Shown: positions 9,690 through 18,327, numbered from the stretch's first letter. The stretch is DNA of 64,000 bases from Clostridium beijerinckii HUN142 (GCF_000621745.1 NZ_JHXK01000009.1:211051-275050); one strand, 5' to 3'. Made by a program: numbers and translations. Notes: generated by a model from the sequence alone, not told the origin.

Positions 9690-10034
9690 CTACTTAGCAA
9701 TAATAAATGTTCCAATTATTATAAATATTGCTCCTAAACCTTTGTTAAATGTAAAATACTCCTTGAATATTAAAACTCCAGCAAGTATTCCCCCTATATA
9801 ACATAAGCTTTGCAATGGATATATCCTGCTTAATTCTTCCTTTGATAATATGTAGATCCAAATTATTGTAGCAAACACATATATAATGCCTCCGCCTAAT
9901 ATATAAGGATTAAAAAACATATCAATAATTCCTGTAATTGAGAAATTAAAACTACTTTTTCCTATACCAATCTTCCATAATACTTGACCTGAAACCAACA
10001 TTATTATGTTTAAGAATAACAATAAATACATCAT
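9690..10034 (-). CDS. Small EamA/SMR-like membrane protein (ArnE-like putative lipid-sugar flippase subunit)
   Basis: 114 aa with four hydrophobic segments (~2-20, 33-56, 68-90, 95-113), the size and pattern of small multidrug-resistance proteins and of ArnE/ArnF. YPLQSLCYIGGILAGVLIF matches the conserved EamA helix. In the Ara4N pathway such proteins move undecaprenyl-phosphate-sugar across the membrane. The position between a GT2 synthase and a GT39-like transferase supports the same role here by inference. Its ATG overlaps the stop of the 49-aa gene before it. Confidence 0.7.
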   Translation of the reverse strand: MMYLLLFLNIIMLVSGQVLWKIGIGKSSFNFSITGIIDMFFNPYILGGGIIYVFATIIWIYILSKEELSRIYPLQSLCYIGGILAGVLIFKEYFTFNKGLGAIFIIIGTFIIAK

Positions 10035-10180
10035 CTATTCTCTTGCTCCTTTATAAATTGCCAAATCACAGCATTTTCTTGTATCAGCCTAACTAATCTC
10101 CTCTTTATCTCATATATTTGTCTGACTAAATAAGCTATTGCAAAAATTAATATTATCAAAAAAATTATTATTCCATTCAT
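10031..10180 (-). CDS. 49-aa single-span membrane protein of unknown function
   Basis: Start ATG at 10180 with GGAG 9 bases upstream; the stop overlaps the next gene's ATG (TGATG). The protein starts MNGIIIFLIILIFAIAYLV, one hydrophobic helix, followed by a basic and acidic amphipathic tail (RQIYEIKRRLVRLIQENAV). Good translation signals and 4-bp coupling in an otherwise tightly packed operon argue that it is real. It may be an accessory or membrane anchor for the flanking glycosyltransferases; no family recognised. Confidence 0.6.
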   Translation of the reverse strand: MNGIIIFLIILIFAIAYLVRQIYEIKRRLVRLIQENAVIWQFIKEQENR

Positions 10181-10204
10181 AATTTAATCTCCTTATTTAC
10201 ATTT

Positions 10205-10900
10205 TTAATAAACTTGCTTTTGAGCTGTTATCAATGTTGATAGTGTTACTTTAATCATGTAATAAATCGATTTTAGTGGTGTTATGGATGACTTTCCTTC
10301 ATATCTTTGCCTCATATTTACACCAATCTCTTTAACCTTCAAGCCATTTTTGTATGCATATACTATAGTTTCAACTTCTGGATAATCCTTTGGATAGTAT
10401 TTTGCAAAAAGCTCTATTGCCTTTTTATTTATTAATCTGTATCCAGAAGTAGTATCATAATAATTACTTCCACATAGCAACGAAACTAATTTAGAAAAAT
10501 ATTTTATTCCCATTCCTCTAAATATACTTGGTATATAATTGGATTTCTCTACAAACCTTGAACCTATAATCATATCGAAATTGCCCTTTTCCATTTGTTT
10601 AACTAAATTTTCTAAATCCTTTGGATCATGCTGACCATCACCATCTATCTGCACAGCTATATCATATCCCTTATTTAATGCATAGATATAACCAGTCTGA
10701 ACAGCTCCCCCAATCCCTAAGTTTTCATTTAAATTTATTACTTCTGCTCCTGCCTTTTTTGCTTCAAAATATGTATTATCTTTAGAACCATCATTAACTA
10801 CAATGACATCCGCAAATACATTATTATTTCTTATTGAAGTTATTACATTATAAATATTTTTTTCTTCATTATAAGCTGGTATTATAATCAAACACTTCAT
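10205..10900 (-). CDS. GT2 glycosyltransferase (polyprenyl-phosphate sugar synthase type)
   Basis: 231 aa. GT-A fold with IPAYNEEKNI (2-~15), nucleotide-sugar motif VIVVNDGSKDNT, the metal-binding DGDGQHD (~85-91) and SRFVEKS. It belongs to the dolichyl-phosphate-mannose synthase/GtrB-like group but lacks the C-terminal TM segments of GtrB, so it is a soluble or peripheral enzyme. It would transfer a hexose from a nucleotide sugar to undecaprenyl phosphate on the inner face. First gene of the operon; GGAGAG lies 7 bases before the ATG. The sugar is not known. Confidence 0.82.
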   Translation of the reverse strand: MKCLIIIPAYNEEKNIYNVITSIRNNNVFADVIVVNDGSKDNTYFEAKKAGAEVINLNENLGIGGAVQTGYIYALNKGYDIAVQIDGDGQHDPKDLENLVKQMEKGNFDMIIGSRFVEKSNYIPSIFRGMGIKYFSKLVSLLCGSNYYDTTSGYRLINKKAIELFAKYYPKDYPEVETIVYAYKNGLKVKEIGVNMRQRYEGKSSITPLKSIYYMIKVTLSTLITAQKQVY

Positions 10901-10975
10901 TACTTTACTCTCCTTTTTCCTTGATCTGCTATAACTTAATTTTAATTATCAAAATTAAAGAACTATTTATTAAAT

Positions 10976-10993
10976 TTATGAAGAAATTATGAA
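10976..10993 (-). promoter_or_regulatory. Candidate response-regulator binding site: 11-bp spaced direct repeat
   Basis: TTATGAA occurs at 10976-10982 and again at 10987-10993 on the plus strand (TTCATAA on the minus strand), start-to-start distance 11 bp. OmpR/PhoB-family regulators bind two such half sites one helical turn apart. It lies ~75 bp before the GT2 gene that heads the operon coding for this class of regulator. A weak -10 (TATAGC, minus strand 10933-10928) lies downstream. Confidence 0.45.
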
Positions 10994-11160
10994 GTTCATC
11001 TTTGGCCTACAATCTATAGATATAAATCTGTAGTTTTCAGAAATAGAGCATTTAACAGGAACTTAAAATCATATATATGTTGCAATAAATTACATAACGA
11101 AAACCTTCTGAATAATACATTCATCAATCAAAAAGTCTATATTCTCCTGTGAAATGAGAA

Positions 11161-11199
11161 AGCCCCATGAAAATCTAAATTTTAGATTTTCATGGGGCT
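11161..11199. repeat. Palindromic hairpin repeat, probable terminator
   Basis: A 39-base perfect odd palindrome centred on 11180 whose arms contain CCCCATGAAAATCTAAA. The same ATGAAAATC/CGAAAATC core appears in hairpins at 41585, 44716 and 53402. It lies after the flavoprotein gene on the minus strand and likely ends that operon, though the T run is weak. Confidence 0.6.
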
Positions 11200-11212
11200 T
11201 ATAGATATCCAA

Positions 11213-11291
11213 TTTAAGAATTAAACTTATTAGATGAACATATTTACAAAATTGCTAGAACTTTAAGCTAATATCTTAACTAGAAATCATA
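11213..11291 (-). repeat. Right-end fragment of the ~310-bp dispersed repeat
   Basis: About 75 bases (GATGAACATATTTACAAAAT and onward to ACTAGAAATCAT) match 27050-27118 nearly base for base in the same orientation. Only the right part of the element is present. The 10901-11327 gap otherwise holds the regulator site and the hairpin at 11161. Confidence 0.6.
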
Positions 11292-11327
11292 CTATTTCAA
11301 ATCCACCACAAAAGCAATTAAGCTTTT

Positions 11328-12785
11328 CTATTCTTCTGTAAAGTGCTCTTTTATATATTTAACTGAATTTTCACCAGCCATTCTGCCTGAATTTAAGGCA
11401 AATCCTAATGAGTTTCCTGGAAGAATAAATGCATAGTCTGGATTATATAAAGAGTTTGCATCTGTTCCTGCTGCAAATAATCCTGGTACTACATTAGATT
11501 CTGCATCCATTGCTTGTGTCTTATAGTTAATTTTAATTCCACCTGCACTACCATATGCACTTGGAGCAAATTTTAAAGCATAATATTTTGGACCTATTAA
11601 TGGTTTTAAATATTTTGGATTTTTATTGAATATGTTATCTCTTGATTTGCAAGCTTCATTATAATCATTTATTGTTTTTACAAGACCTTCTTTATCAATT
11701 CCTGCTTTTTCTGCTAATTCTTCAATGGAATCTGCTATGAATAAAATATCATTTCCGTTTTTAATAAATTCATTCATTTCTTGCTTGAAATCATCCATAC
11801 TAATATTTGAAGTTACAACATTTATTAGCTCTAAACCGTTTTTCTCATAATATTTCATAATGCTATCATCTATAATTGAAAATACAGTTTTACTTTTTTG
11901 CTTACAGATAGCATTAACTGAAAATACAGGATTTTCAACTACAGCTTCATCATAGAATCTTTCACCATCTAGATTTACAAAAACATTTGGTTGTCTAAAT
12001 GGAAGTTCGATTGGAGCATATCCACCTGTATTAGGTGCAAAGAAAACTAATTCTAAGTCCATTGTGTCTTTTGCTGCCCCAGCTTCCCATGCCATTTTAA
12101 TTCCATCTCCTGTAAGTCCTGGAATTCTATATGAAAATAAATCTTTTCCCCATTCAAATCCTGTATACTTTTTAATAAATTCAGGATTATCACCAAATCC
12201 TCCTGTTGCAATAATAACTGCTGAGCCATATGCTTCAATTTCACCATCTTTATCTTTTGCAACTACGCCTATTACTTCTCCATTATCTTTAATTAAACTT
12301 TGAATTGGTGATTCTAAACAAATTTTAACTCCTAATTCTTCTGCTCTGTCTGTCATTGCTTTGATCATTGTAGCAGCGGCTCTAAGACCAGGCGCTCCTG
12401 TCTTTGGCTGAACAATATGCCAAGTTGCTTCTGAACCCGGGAAATATTTTGATGGTAGTGCAAATTTTACACCCATATCTTCTAGCCATTCAATTGTACT
12501 TGCTGATTTATAAATATAATCTTTTACAAGTCTTGCGTCTGCGCGCCAGTGAGTATAATCCATGAATTTTTGAAAAGCTGCTTCTCTTGTACAGTCAATA
12601 AGTCTTTCCTTTTGCATTTTAGTCTCTACACCTAAAGGACCCATTGCCATATTAGCGCATCCACCAGTAGTATTTGCTTTTTCAAACACTATAACTTCAG
12701 CCCCTTGTTCTGCAGCTGCAATTGCTGCTGCAAGTCCTGCTGCTCCTCCACCTACGATAATTACATCTGATTCCATTTCACGCAT
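11328..12785 (-). CDS. Fumarate-reductase-like FAD flavoprotein (soluble reductase)
   Basis: 485 aa. FAD-binding Rossmann motif VIIVGGGAAGLAAAIAAAE (~8-26) with the acidic ribose contact VIVFEKA and TTGGCANMAMG; C-terminal flavin block GLFAAGTDANSLYNP and GNSLGFALNSGRMAGE. It is a member of the FAD_binding_2 family (fumarate reductase, ketosteroid dehydrogenase, urocanate reductase). The place of the fumarate-reductase HTMGG segment reads SAYGSAGGI, so the histidine is missing and the substrate is probably not fumarate. There is no heme domain, covalent-FMN domain or signal peptide. Its likely electron donors are the NuoF-like and NuoG/GltD-like genes just upstream. Substrate unknown. Confidence 0.8.
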   Translation of the reverse strand: MREMESDVIIVGGGAAGLAAAIAAAEQGAEVIVFEKANTTGGCANMAMGPLGVETKMQKERLIDCTREAAFQKFMDYTHWRADARLVKDYIYKSASTIEWLEDMGVKFALPSKYFPGSEATWHIVQPKTGAPGLRAAATMIKAMTDRAEELGVKICLESPIQSLIKDNGEVIGVVAKDKDGEIEAYGSAVIIATGGFGDNPEFIKKYTGFEWGKDLFSYRIPGLTGDGIKMAWEAGAAKDTMDLELVFFAPNTGGYAPIELPFRQPNVFVNLDGERFYDEAVVENPVFSVNAICKQKSKTVFSIIDDSIMKYYEKNGLELINVVTSNISMDDFKQEMNEFIKNGNDILFIADSIEELAEKAGIDKEGLVKTINDYNEACKSRDNIFNKNPKYLKPLIGPKYYALKFAPSAYGSAGGIKINYKTQAMDAESNVVPGLFAAGTDANSLYNPDYAFILPGNSLGFALNSGRMAGENSVKYIKEHFTEE

Positions 12786-12846
12786 ATTTGTTACCTCCTA
12801 AATTTAATTAATGATTAAAAAATATATATTAATTTTTGATTATGAG

Positions 12847-14091
12847 CTATTTTCTTCGTCTTCTTCCAAGTCCAAGGCCTTTCTTTTCACCTAAAGCACC
12901 TTCATCAAAGCTTCCAACTTCTATTGGTTCTGATGGTAATTTAGGCTTTACTGAGCCATATCTCTTTACTGCTTTTACGCTGCATATCTCTTCACATTTT
13001 TTGCATTTATCACAACAATCCATATCAATTATATGAATTAAATTATTTCCACCTTTTATTGCTTTTTGAGGACAATCCATACAATCGCCACACCCATTAC
13101 AAACCTTTGGATCTATAAAATAATTAGCATAAGCTATACAATTTAGTGTACTACAAATTTTTCTATCAATATGCTTTTCAAATTCATCTCTAAATTTATT
13201 AATAGCTGTATATAATGGATTAGAAGCGCTTCTTCCAAAATCACACAAAGTCCCAATTTTAATTGTTTCACTTAACCGGATAGCTAAACTAATGTCACTC
13301 TCTTTTCCTTTTCCTTCAGTTGCATCCTTAATGATTTTGTATAATTGGTAAATCCCTTCCCTGCAATATACACATTTCCCGCAGGTCTCTTTGCTATTAT
13401 CTAGCATTTTTTGAGTTACCCAATTCACAACACACGTATCTACGTTATAAACTTCTATTTTTGATACTTCTACCATTGTCCCATTTCCCATTAAACTTGA
13501 ATATAAGAATGGAGTATCTAATTCTTCTTCTGTGAAAACAGCACCTGTATTTCCACCTACCTGCACGAACTTTATTGCTTTTTCAGATTCAGTTCCGCCA
13601 CCATATTCACTTATAATTTCCTTTAAAGATGTTCCAAATGGAATTTCATAGATTCCAGGATTTCTAACATCTCCAGCTATTGAAATAATCTTTTTATGGA
13701 TATAATTTTCTTCAAATGAATTCTTAAGGGCATACATTGTTTCTGCATTATGTACTAATGTTATTTCATTAAATACATCTTTTTCAAAAGCTTTCTTATT
13801 CCCAACTAGCACTACTTCTATTGCATATGATTCTAATTGCATTTTGAAATTACTATAACATTCACTAAGATAAATTTTAACTTTTTCTATCCCTAATTCC
13901 TTTTGGCATATTTTAATTCCATCAATAACCTTACTTATGTGCTGTTCTAATAAATATCTTATATTTTCACTTTGACTATTATCTTCAATAAAAAGACATG
14001 CTAATTCTTCCCATTCCCTGCTTTGCCATCTATCTATAAGATTAGTATTTTTTATTCCATGTCCTGATATTTTTATATTTTCTGCTAGCAT
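12847..14091 (-). CDS. NuoF-like iron-sulfur electron-transfer subunit
   Basis: 414 aa. N-terminal ~130 residues are a degenerate NuoF/FMN-type region lacking the glycine-rich FMN/NADH loop (GRGGAGFPTG in true NuoF). Then comes an SLBB domain (~135-200, SIAGDVRNPGIYEIPFGTS) and the NuoF [4Fe-4S] domain with CGKCVYCREG (~237-246) and a later cysteine in IGTLCDFG. The C-terminal ferredoxin part has two [4Fe-4S] motifs (CNGCGDCMDC, CDKCKKCEEIC) and ends in a very basic tail (GRRRRK). It probably wires electrons between the GltD-like fusion (13 bp upstream) and the flavoprotein (61 bp downstream) rather than oxidising NADH itself. Cytoplasmic. Confidence 0.75.
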   Translation of the reverse strand: MLAENIKISGHGIKNTNLIDRWQSREWEELACLFIEDNSQSENIRYLLEQHISKVIDGIKICQKELGIEKVKIYLSECYSNFKMQLESYAIEVVLVGNKKAFEKDVFNEITLVHNAETMYALKNSFEENYIHKKIISIAGDVRNPGIYEIPFGTSLKEIISEYGGGTESEKAIKFVQVGGNTGAVFTEEELDTPFLYSSLMGNGTMVEVSKIEVYNVDTCVVNWVTQKMLDNSKETCGKCVYCREGIYQLYKIIKDATEGKGKESDISLAIRLSETIKIGTLCDFGRSASNPLYTAINKFRDEFEKHIDRKICSTLNCIAYANYFIDPKVCNGCGDCMDCPQKAIKGGNNLIHIIDMDCCDKCKKCEEICSVKAVKRYGSVKPKLPSEPIEVGSFDEGALGEKKGLGLGRRRRK

Positions 14092-14104
14092 TTTTTCACC
14101 ACCT

Positions 14105-16213
14105 TTACTTCACCTTATATTCAGTCCAGAATTTTGCCTTTGTAAGTTTTGGACGCAAATCACATTGAAGGCATCTAGAAGCCTCGCATTGTGCAGTTTT
14201 TGTATCAAATCCCACTGTCATTAAATTGAAATTATTTATTCTTTTATCAACTGGAACACATTTATAATTACTACATTCCTTTTTAGCAAAATCTTCTTCC
14301 ATTCCTATCATTGGATCTAAAGGCTGTTCAGATGATAAGACTTCATCTATAACTCCATCTCCACCTAAATATTTATCAATACTTGATACGGCTTTTCTTG
14401 CTCCTGCTATTGCCTGAATTACAGATGCTGTTCCTGTCACTGCATCTCCAACAGCAAAGATTCCAGCTTCATTAGTTTTATAACAATCGTCAATATTTAC
14501 TAGACCTCTTCCGTTAAGCTCAATTTCTTTAAATGCTCCAAGGTCTGCTCTTTGGCCTGTTGCAAAAATTATCATTTCACCTTTGATTAAATGTTCTGAG
14601 TTCTCTTTTATATTTAATATTAATTTCTTATTCTCATCAAAGTGGAAATCTTCAACTTCCTGACATACTATCCCAGAAGCATTCCCATCATTATCTTCAA
14701 TTTTTACAAATGTTCTGCTATTGTAAATTTGAATTCCTTCTTCAATTGCTTCTTCAATTTCTTCATCACTAGCAGTCATGTTTCCTTTTCCTTCTAAACA
14801 AACAACTGCAACACTTTCAGCTCCTAATCTCTTTGCTGATCTTGCACAATCAAATGCCACATTTCCTCCACCCAAAACAACAACTGATTTCTTCATTTCA
14901 ACGTCTATATCTATCAAATCTCTTCTTAAAAAATCAATATTTACATATACATCTTTCAAATCAGACCCAGGGATTGGAATTCTTACACCTTTATCTGTTC
15001 CTATAGCAATTACAACTGCATCATAATTCTCTTTTAATTCTTTTAAAGATTCTACCTTACTGTTAGTAATAATATTAACTCCTGCTTCACGAATTACATC
15101 TATTTCAGATTCTACAACTTCTTTAGGAAGTCTATAATCTGGAATACCTGCTGAAAGCATCCCTCCTGCTACTGGGAGCTTTTCATATACATCTACTGCA
15201 TGTCCAAGTTTTGCAAGATAGTAAGCTGTTGTAAGCCCTGCTGGCCCTGATCCAATAATCGCAGCTTTCTTGTCAGTTTTATCCTTTTTAAATGATTTAT
15301 CTTTCCACTTATAAGAATCAGTTTCAGCTGCAAATCTTTTTAATTCACGTATTGAAACAGCTCCATTTATATCTTTTCTTCTACATGCAGATTCACAAAA
15401 ACGCATACATACAAGACCTAATGATTTAGGAAATGGTGCTTTTTCACGAATTACTGCTGCTGCTTCATCAAAATTTCCGTCCTTTATGTAACGAACATAT
15501 TTAGGAACATTAATTCCTGCTGGACATTCATGCTTACATGGAACTAATACATCATCTCTATTTCCATCTTTGAATACACCTTTTTTATCTTGAAGAGCCC
15601 CTGTTGGACATACTTCAACGCAAGCCCCACAAAAACGGCAGTTTGCATCTGATAATGATAATCCATTTTTAACTCCAACATAAATTCTATCTTCTTCATT
15701 TTTATCATAATCTAAAATTCCAACACCTCTGATATCATGGCATGCCCTTACACATCTGCCACATGCTACACATCGGTTTAAATCTCTAATAATTAATGGG
15801 TTTTCTGTTTCAACAGGAACAGCATTAAGAGTTCTTCTTAATCTTGAAGTACTGACACCTAAATATTGAATTAATGATTGCAATTCGCATTTTAAATACT
15901 TTGGACATGTAGTACAATCGTCTACATGGTTAGCAAGCATCAGTTCCATTGATAATCTTCTCATCTCATCAAGTTTTTCTGATTTTGTTTTAACAACCAT
16001 TCCTTCTTCAATTTTTGTGGTACATGCTGTTTGTATATCATTTTTTCCTGATATTTCAACTACACATAATTTGCATCCCCCAACATCATGAAGATCTGGA
16101 TGATGGCAAAGATGTGGAATATAAATATCAGCATCTTCAGCTACTTGCATAATTGTTTTATTTTCATCAGCGCATAATTCTATATTATCTATTATGACTT
16201 TTATACTACTCAT
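14105..16213 (-). CDS. NuoG-like / GltD-like fusion: iron-sulfur NAD(P)H oxidoreductase
   Basis: 702 aa from the ATG at 16213, chosen over a TTG at 16225 because GGAGG lies 5 bases before it. Domains: [2Fe-2S] ferredoxin (~1-75, HLCHHPDLHDVGGCKLC); NuoG-type H/C motif (~95-130, HVDDCTTCPKYLKC); two [4Fe-4S] clusters (~140-205, CVACGRCVRAC, CRFCGACVEVC); GltD-type N-terminal cluster domain (CKHECPAGINVPKYVRYI); FAD motif AAIIGSGPAGLTTAYYLA (~315); NAD(P) motif VVLGGGNVAFDCA (~445); closing FAVGDAVTG. GltD-type modules oxidise NAD(P)H or work in NfnB-like bifurcation. First gene of a three-gene operon under a MerR-type promoter. Confidence 0.85.
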   Translation of the reverse strand: MSSIKVIIDNIELCADENKTIMQVAEDADIYIPHLCHHPDLHDVGGCKLCVVEISGKNDIQTACTTKIEEGMVVKTKSEKLDEMRRLSMELMLANHVDDCTTCPKYLKCELQSLIQYLGVSTSRLRRTLNAVPVETENPLIIRDLNRCVACGRCVRACHDIRGVGILDYDKNEEDRIYVGVKNGLSLSDANCRFCGACVEVCPTGALQDKKGVFKDGNRDDVLVPCKHECPAGINVPKYVRYIKDGNFDEAAAVIREKAPFPKSLGLVCMRFCESACRRKDINGAVSIRELKRFAAETDSYKWKDKSFKKDKTDKKAAIIGSGPAGLTTAYYLAKLGHAVDVYEKLPVAGGMLSAGIPDYRLPKEVVESEIDVIREAGVNIITNSKVESLKELKENYDAVVIAIGTDKGVRIPIPGSDLKDVYVNIDFLRRDLIDIDVEMKKSVVVLGGGNVAFDCARSAKRLGAESVAVVCLEGKGNMTASDEEIEEAIEEGIQIYNSRTFVKIEDNDGNASGIVCQEVEDFHFDENKKLILNIKENSEHLIKGEMIIFATGQRADLGAFKEIELNGRGLVNIDDCYKTNEAGIFAVGDAVTGTASVIQAIAGARKAVSSIDKYLGGDGVIDEVLSSEQPLDPMIGMEEDFAKKECSNYKCVPVDKRINNFNLMTVGFDTKTAQCEASRCLQCDLRPKLTKAKFWTEYKVK

Positions 16214-16230
16214 GTTAACCTCCAATTTTC

Positions 16231-16294
16231 TTGACTCTTGTACAAAAGTTACTTTATACTATTAATATAAACGTTGCCATAATGGTAAAGTCAA
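16231..16294. promoter_or_regulatory. Divergent MerR-type promoter/operator
   Basis: Minus strand: -35 TTGACT at 16294-16289 and -10 TATATT at 16269-16264 separated by exactly 19 bp, the over-long spacer of MerR-activated promoters. The spacer holds the dyad ACGTTGCCAT-A-ATGGTAAAGT (16271-16291, 8 of 10 pairs match). Plus strand: TTGACT 16231-16236, 18-bp spacer, TATACT 16255-16260, driving the regulator. A second near-palindrome (CTCTTGTACAAAAG) lies at 16235-16248. Confidence 0.75.
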
Positions 16295-16312
16295 TAGTGG
16301 AGTGTGAAAAAA

Positions 16313-17131
16313 ATGACAAATCTATATACAATAGGTGAAGTATCTCGTTATATGAACATATCAACTAAGATATTACGCCATTACGATCATTTAAATTTGC
16401 TAAAACCTTGCTATATTTCACCAGACACTAAATATAGATATTTTAGTTATGATCAACTTTTTATAATTGATGTAATTCGATATTTAAATAAAACTCTGTT
16501 AATTCCATTAGAAGATATCAAAAATATACTTGATGAAAATAAAGATTATGATAAACTATTAACATTTTTAGAGTCTCATAAGGAACAGTTAGATAAAAAG
16601 ATAGCTGCTATCGAATATTCAAAGCAGCTTACAGATAGTATGATATCTGATATAAAAGAATTGAAAAAATCTCCAAAAAAAATTGAGACCTATGAACAAT
16701 ATCTAATGAGCAGAAATTTTTATTATCTTGAGCTCAATACTTCTATTTATGATATTGATAAATATGTAACTAGGCATATAACTAATATTACTAATATAGA
16801 TATTACAGAATACAACACTATGTGTTTACTATTCTCCTTATCAGAATATATGAAGACTAAAACTTTAAATGTCAAAGGTTTTGGGGTATTCTCTGAGAAA
16901 AAAATTCCTCAATTAAAATTTAAAAATTTGCGTGAAGGTCGATATATTAATCAAAGCTTTATTTATTCAGAAGAAAATACTATGTCCGCAATAAACAACA
17001 TAACTAAGTACGCTGATATAAAAAATATGAAACTTGATGATACAGCTTTTTTAGTCTCAAAGATGGTAGATTTATCTGTTTCCTCAAAGTATGATTATTT
17101 AATGGAGCTTCAAATAATGCATCATATGTAA
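16313..17131 (+). CDS. MerR-family transcriptional regulator
   Basis: 272 aa from the ATG at 16313. GGAG at 16299-16302 suits this start and not the GTG at 16304. N-terminal winged HTH (1-~70) with YTIGEVSRYMNISTKILRHYD and the wing TKYRYFSYDQ; coiled coil ~75-115 for dimers; C-terminal ~150 residues resemble a GyrI/BmrR-like effector-binding domain by size. No cysteine pattern for metal sensing is visible. It likely senses a small organic molecule, perhaps the substrate of the divergent redox operon, and activates that operon by DNA distortion at the 19-bp-spacer promoter. Confidence 0.85.
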   Translation: MTNLYTIGEVSRYMNISTKILRHYDHLNLLKPCYISPDTKYRYFSYDQLFIIDVIRYLNKTLLIPLEDIKNILDENKDYDKLLTFLESHKEQLDKKIAAIEYSKQLTDSMISDIKELKKSPKKIETYEQYLMSRNFYYLELNTSIYDIDKYVTRHITNITNIDITEYNTMCLLFSLSEYMKTKTLNVKGFGVFSEKKIPQLKFKNLREGRYINQSFIYSEENTMSAINNITKYADIKNMKLDDTAFLVSKMVDLSVSSKYDYLMELQIMHHM

Positions 17132-17291
17132 ATATCCCAACTAAGACCTAAACTTATGCATATGAATCGCCAAAATGGAGATTATGCTGTTATTCCAGTT
17201 TCTAATGAAACATTTCACAAAAGCATAATTCTTATTTCTAGTTGAGATATATTTCATGGTATAAATCTGCTTATAATTAGTTTATCTATAT
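17131..17291 (+). repeat. Internally deleted copy of the ~310-bp dispersed repeat
   Basis: Starts with ATATCCCAACTAAGACCTAA and ends near TTATAATTAGTTTATCTATA. Matches 21418-21576 along its length, including AACATTTCACAAAAGCATAA. The central hairpin region found in the longer copies is missing. It directly follows the MerR gene. Confidence 0.65.
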
Positions 17292-17409
17292 GTAAAACCA
17301 ATATTTCTACATTTCATACAAAGAATTTCATTTTATTACATTATTTATGAAATCTGTATAATTATGTTGTATAATATGAAATAACTAATTAATTATAAGG
17401 GGAGATAGT

Positions 17410-18231
17410 ATGAACAGAGAAATAATCAATTCACTAAAAGATGTACTTCCATTACTTAAAGACATGCTTAGAGAAGACATTGCCATATCAATTACAGATA
17501 CTGAAAAATTTATAGCTTATTATCCCAATGAAAAAATACCAATGAAATTAAGTGTAGGCGATAAGATACAAGAAGGTGATCCATATCTAGAAGCAATGAG
17601 AACTAAAAAAGTCACTTCAAATATTTTACCAAAAGAGATATTTGGATTTGTATTCCAGGGCATATGCTATCCACTTATTGATGATAGTGGCAATGTCTTT
17701 GGAGCTGTTGGTGTTGCCAAAAGCCTTGAAAAGCAGGCAATTATTCAGGAGTCTTCTGAAAACATTTTCAATTCTATGGAGCAAACTAATGCAGGTCTTG
17801 AAGAAATAGCAAGTTCTTCTCAAAAATTGGCTTCAACTATAACTAACGTAGTAAATTATACAAAAGCTACTAATAAAAAGTTAGAAGATATAGATTCAAT
17901 ACTTATATCAATTCAAAATATTGCTTCTCAATCTAATTTGCTAGCGTTAAATGCCGCTATAGAAGCTGCTAGAGCAAGTGATGCTGGCCGTGGATTTAGT
18001 GTAGTTGCAAACGAGATGAAAAAATTAGCACTACTTAGTAGTGAGTCAGGTAAGAGAATATCAGACATTATGTCTCAAATAAAAGAGTCTATATTACATA
18101 TTGAAAGCGAAATATCAGAATCAAGCTTAACTGCTGATTCACAAGCTGCTGCTACAGAAGAAATAACTGCTTCAATTGGAGAAATAACAAGCTCCACTGA
18201 AAAATTAAAAAATATTGCAACAATAAAATAA
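17410..18231 (+). CDS. Soluble MCP-like receptor with N-terminal ligand-binding domain
   Basis: 273 aa with no membrane segment. Residues ~1-110 form a PAS-like sensor domain ([19 protein letters not shown]-like [18 protein letters not shown]); ~115-270 is a short MCP signalling domain with the tip [20 protein letters not shown] and [12 protein letters not shown]. The coiled coil is much shorter than in membrane MCPs and there is no HAMP domain or CheR-binding tail. It probably signals to CheA/CheW in cytoplasmic arrays or serves a non-chemotaxis partner. GGGGAG precedes the ATG; -10 TATAAT at 17370-17375. A terminator hairpin follows at 18328. Confidence 0.8.
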   Translation: MNREIINSLKDVLPLLKDMLREDIAISITDTEKFIAYYPNEKIPMKLSVGDKIQEGDPYLEAMRTKKVTSNILPKEIFGFVFQGICYPLIDDSGNVFGAVGVAKSLEKQAIIQESSENIFNSMEQTNAGLEEIASSSQKLASTITNVVNYTKATNKKLEDIDSILISIQNIASQSNLLALNAAIEAARASDAGRGFSVVANEMKKLALLSSESGKRISDIMSQIKESILHIESEISESSLTADSQAAATEEITASIGEITSSTEKLKNIATIK

Positions 18232-18246
18232 TTTAAATTTATTTAT

Positions 18247-18327
18247 AGATAACCAAATTAAGGCCTGAACTTATGCATATAACTCGCCGAAATGAAAACA
18301 TACTTTTGTTCCGAAAATCTATGAAAA
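18247..18327 (+). repeat. Left-half fragment of the ~310-bp dispersed repeat
   Basis: Contains CCTGAACTTATGCATATAAC, then CTCGCCGAAATGAAAACA and TTCCGAAAATCTATGAAAA, matching the left part of the copies at 27340 (reverse) and 41230. It stops where the terminator stem at 18328 begins. Confidence 0.6.
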
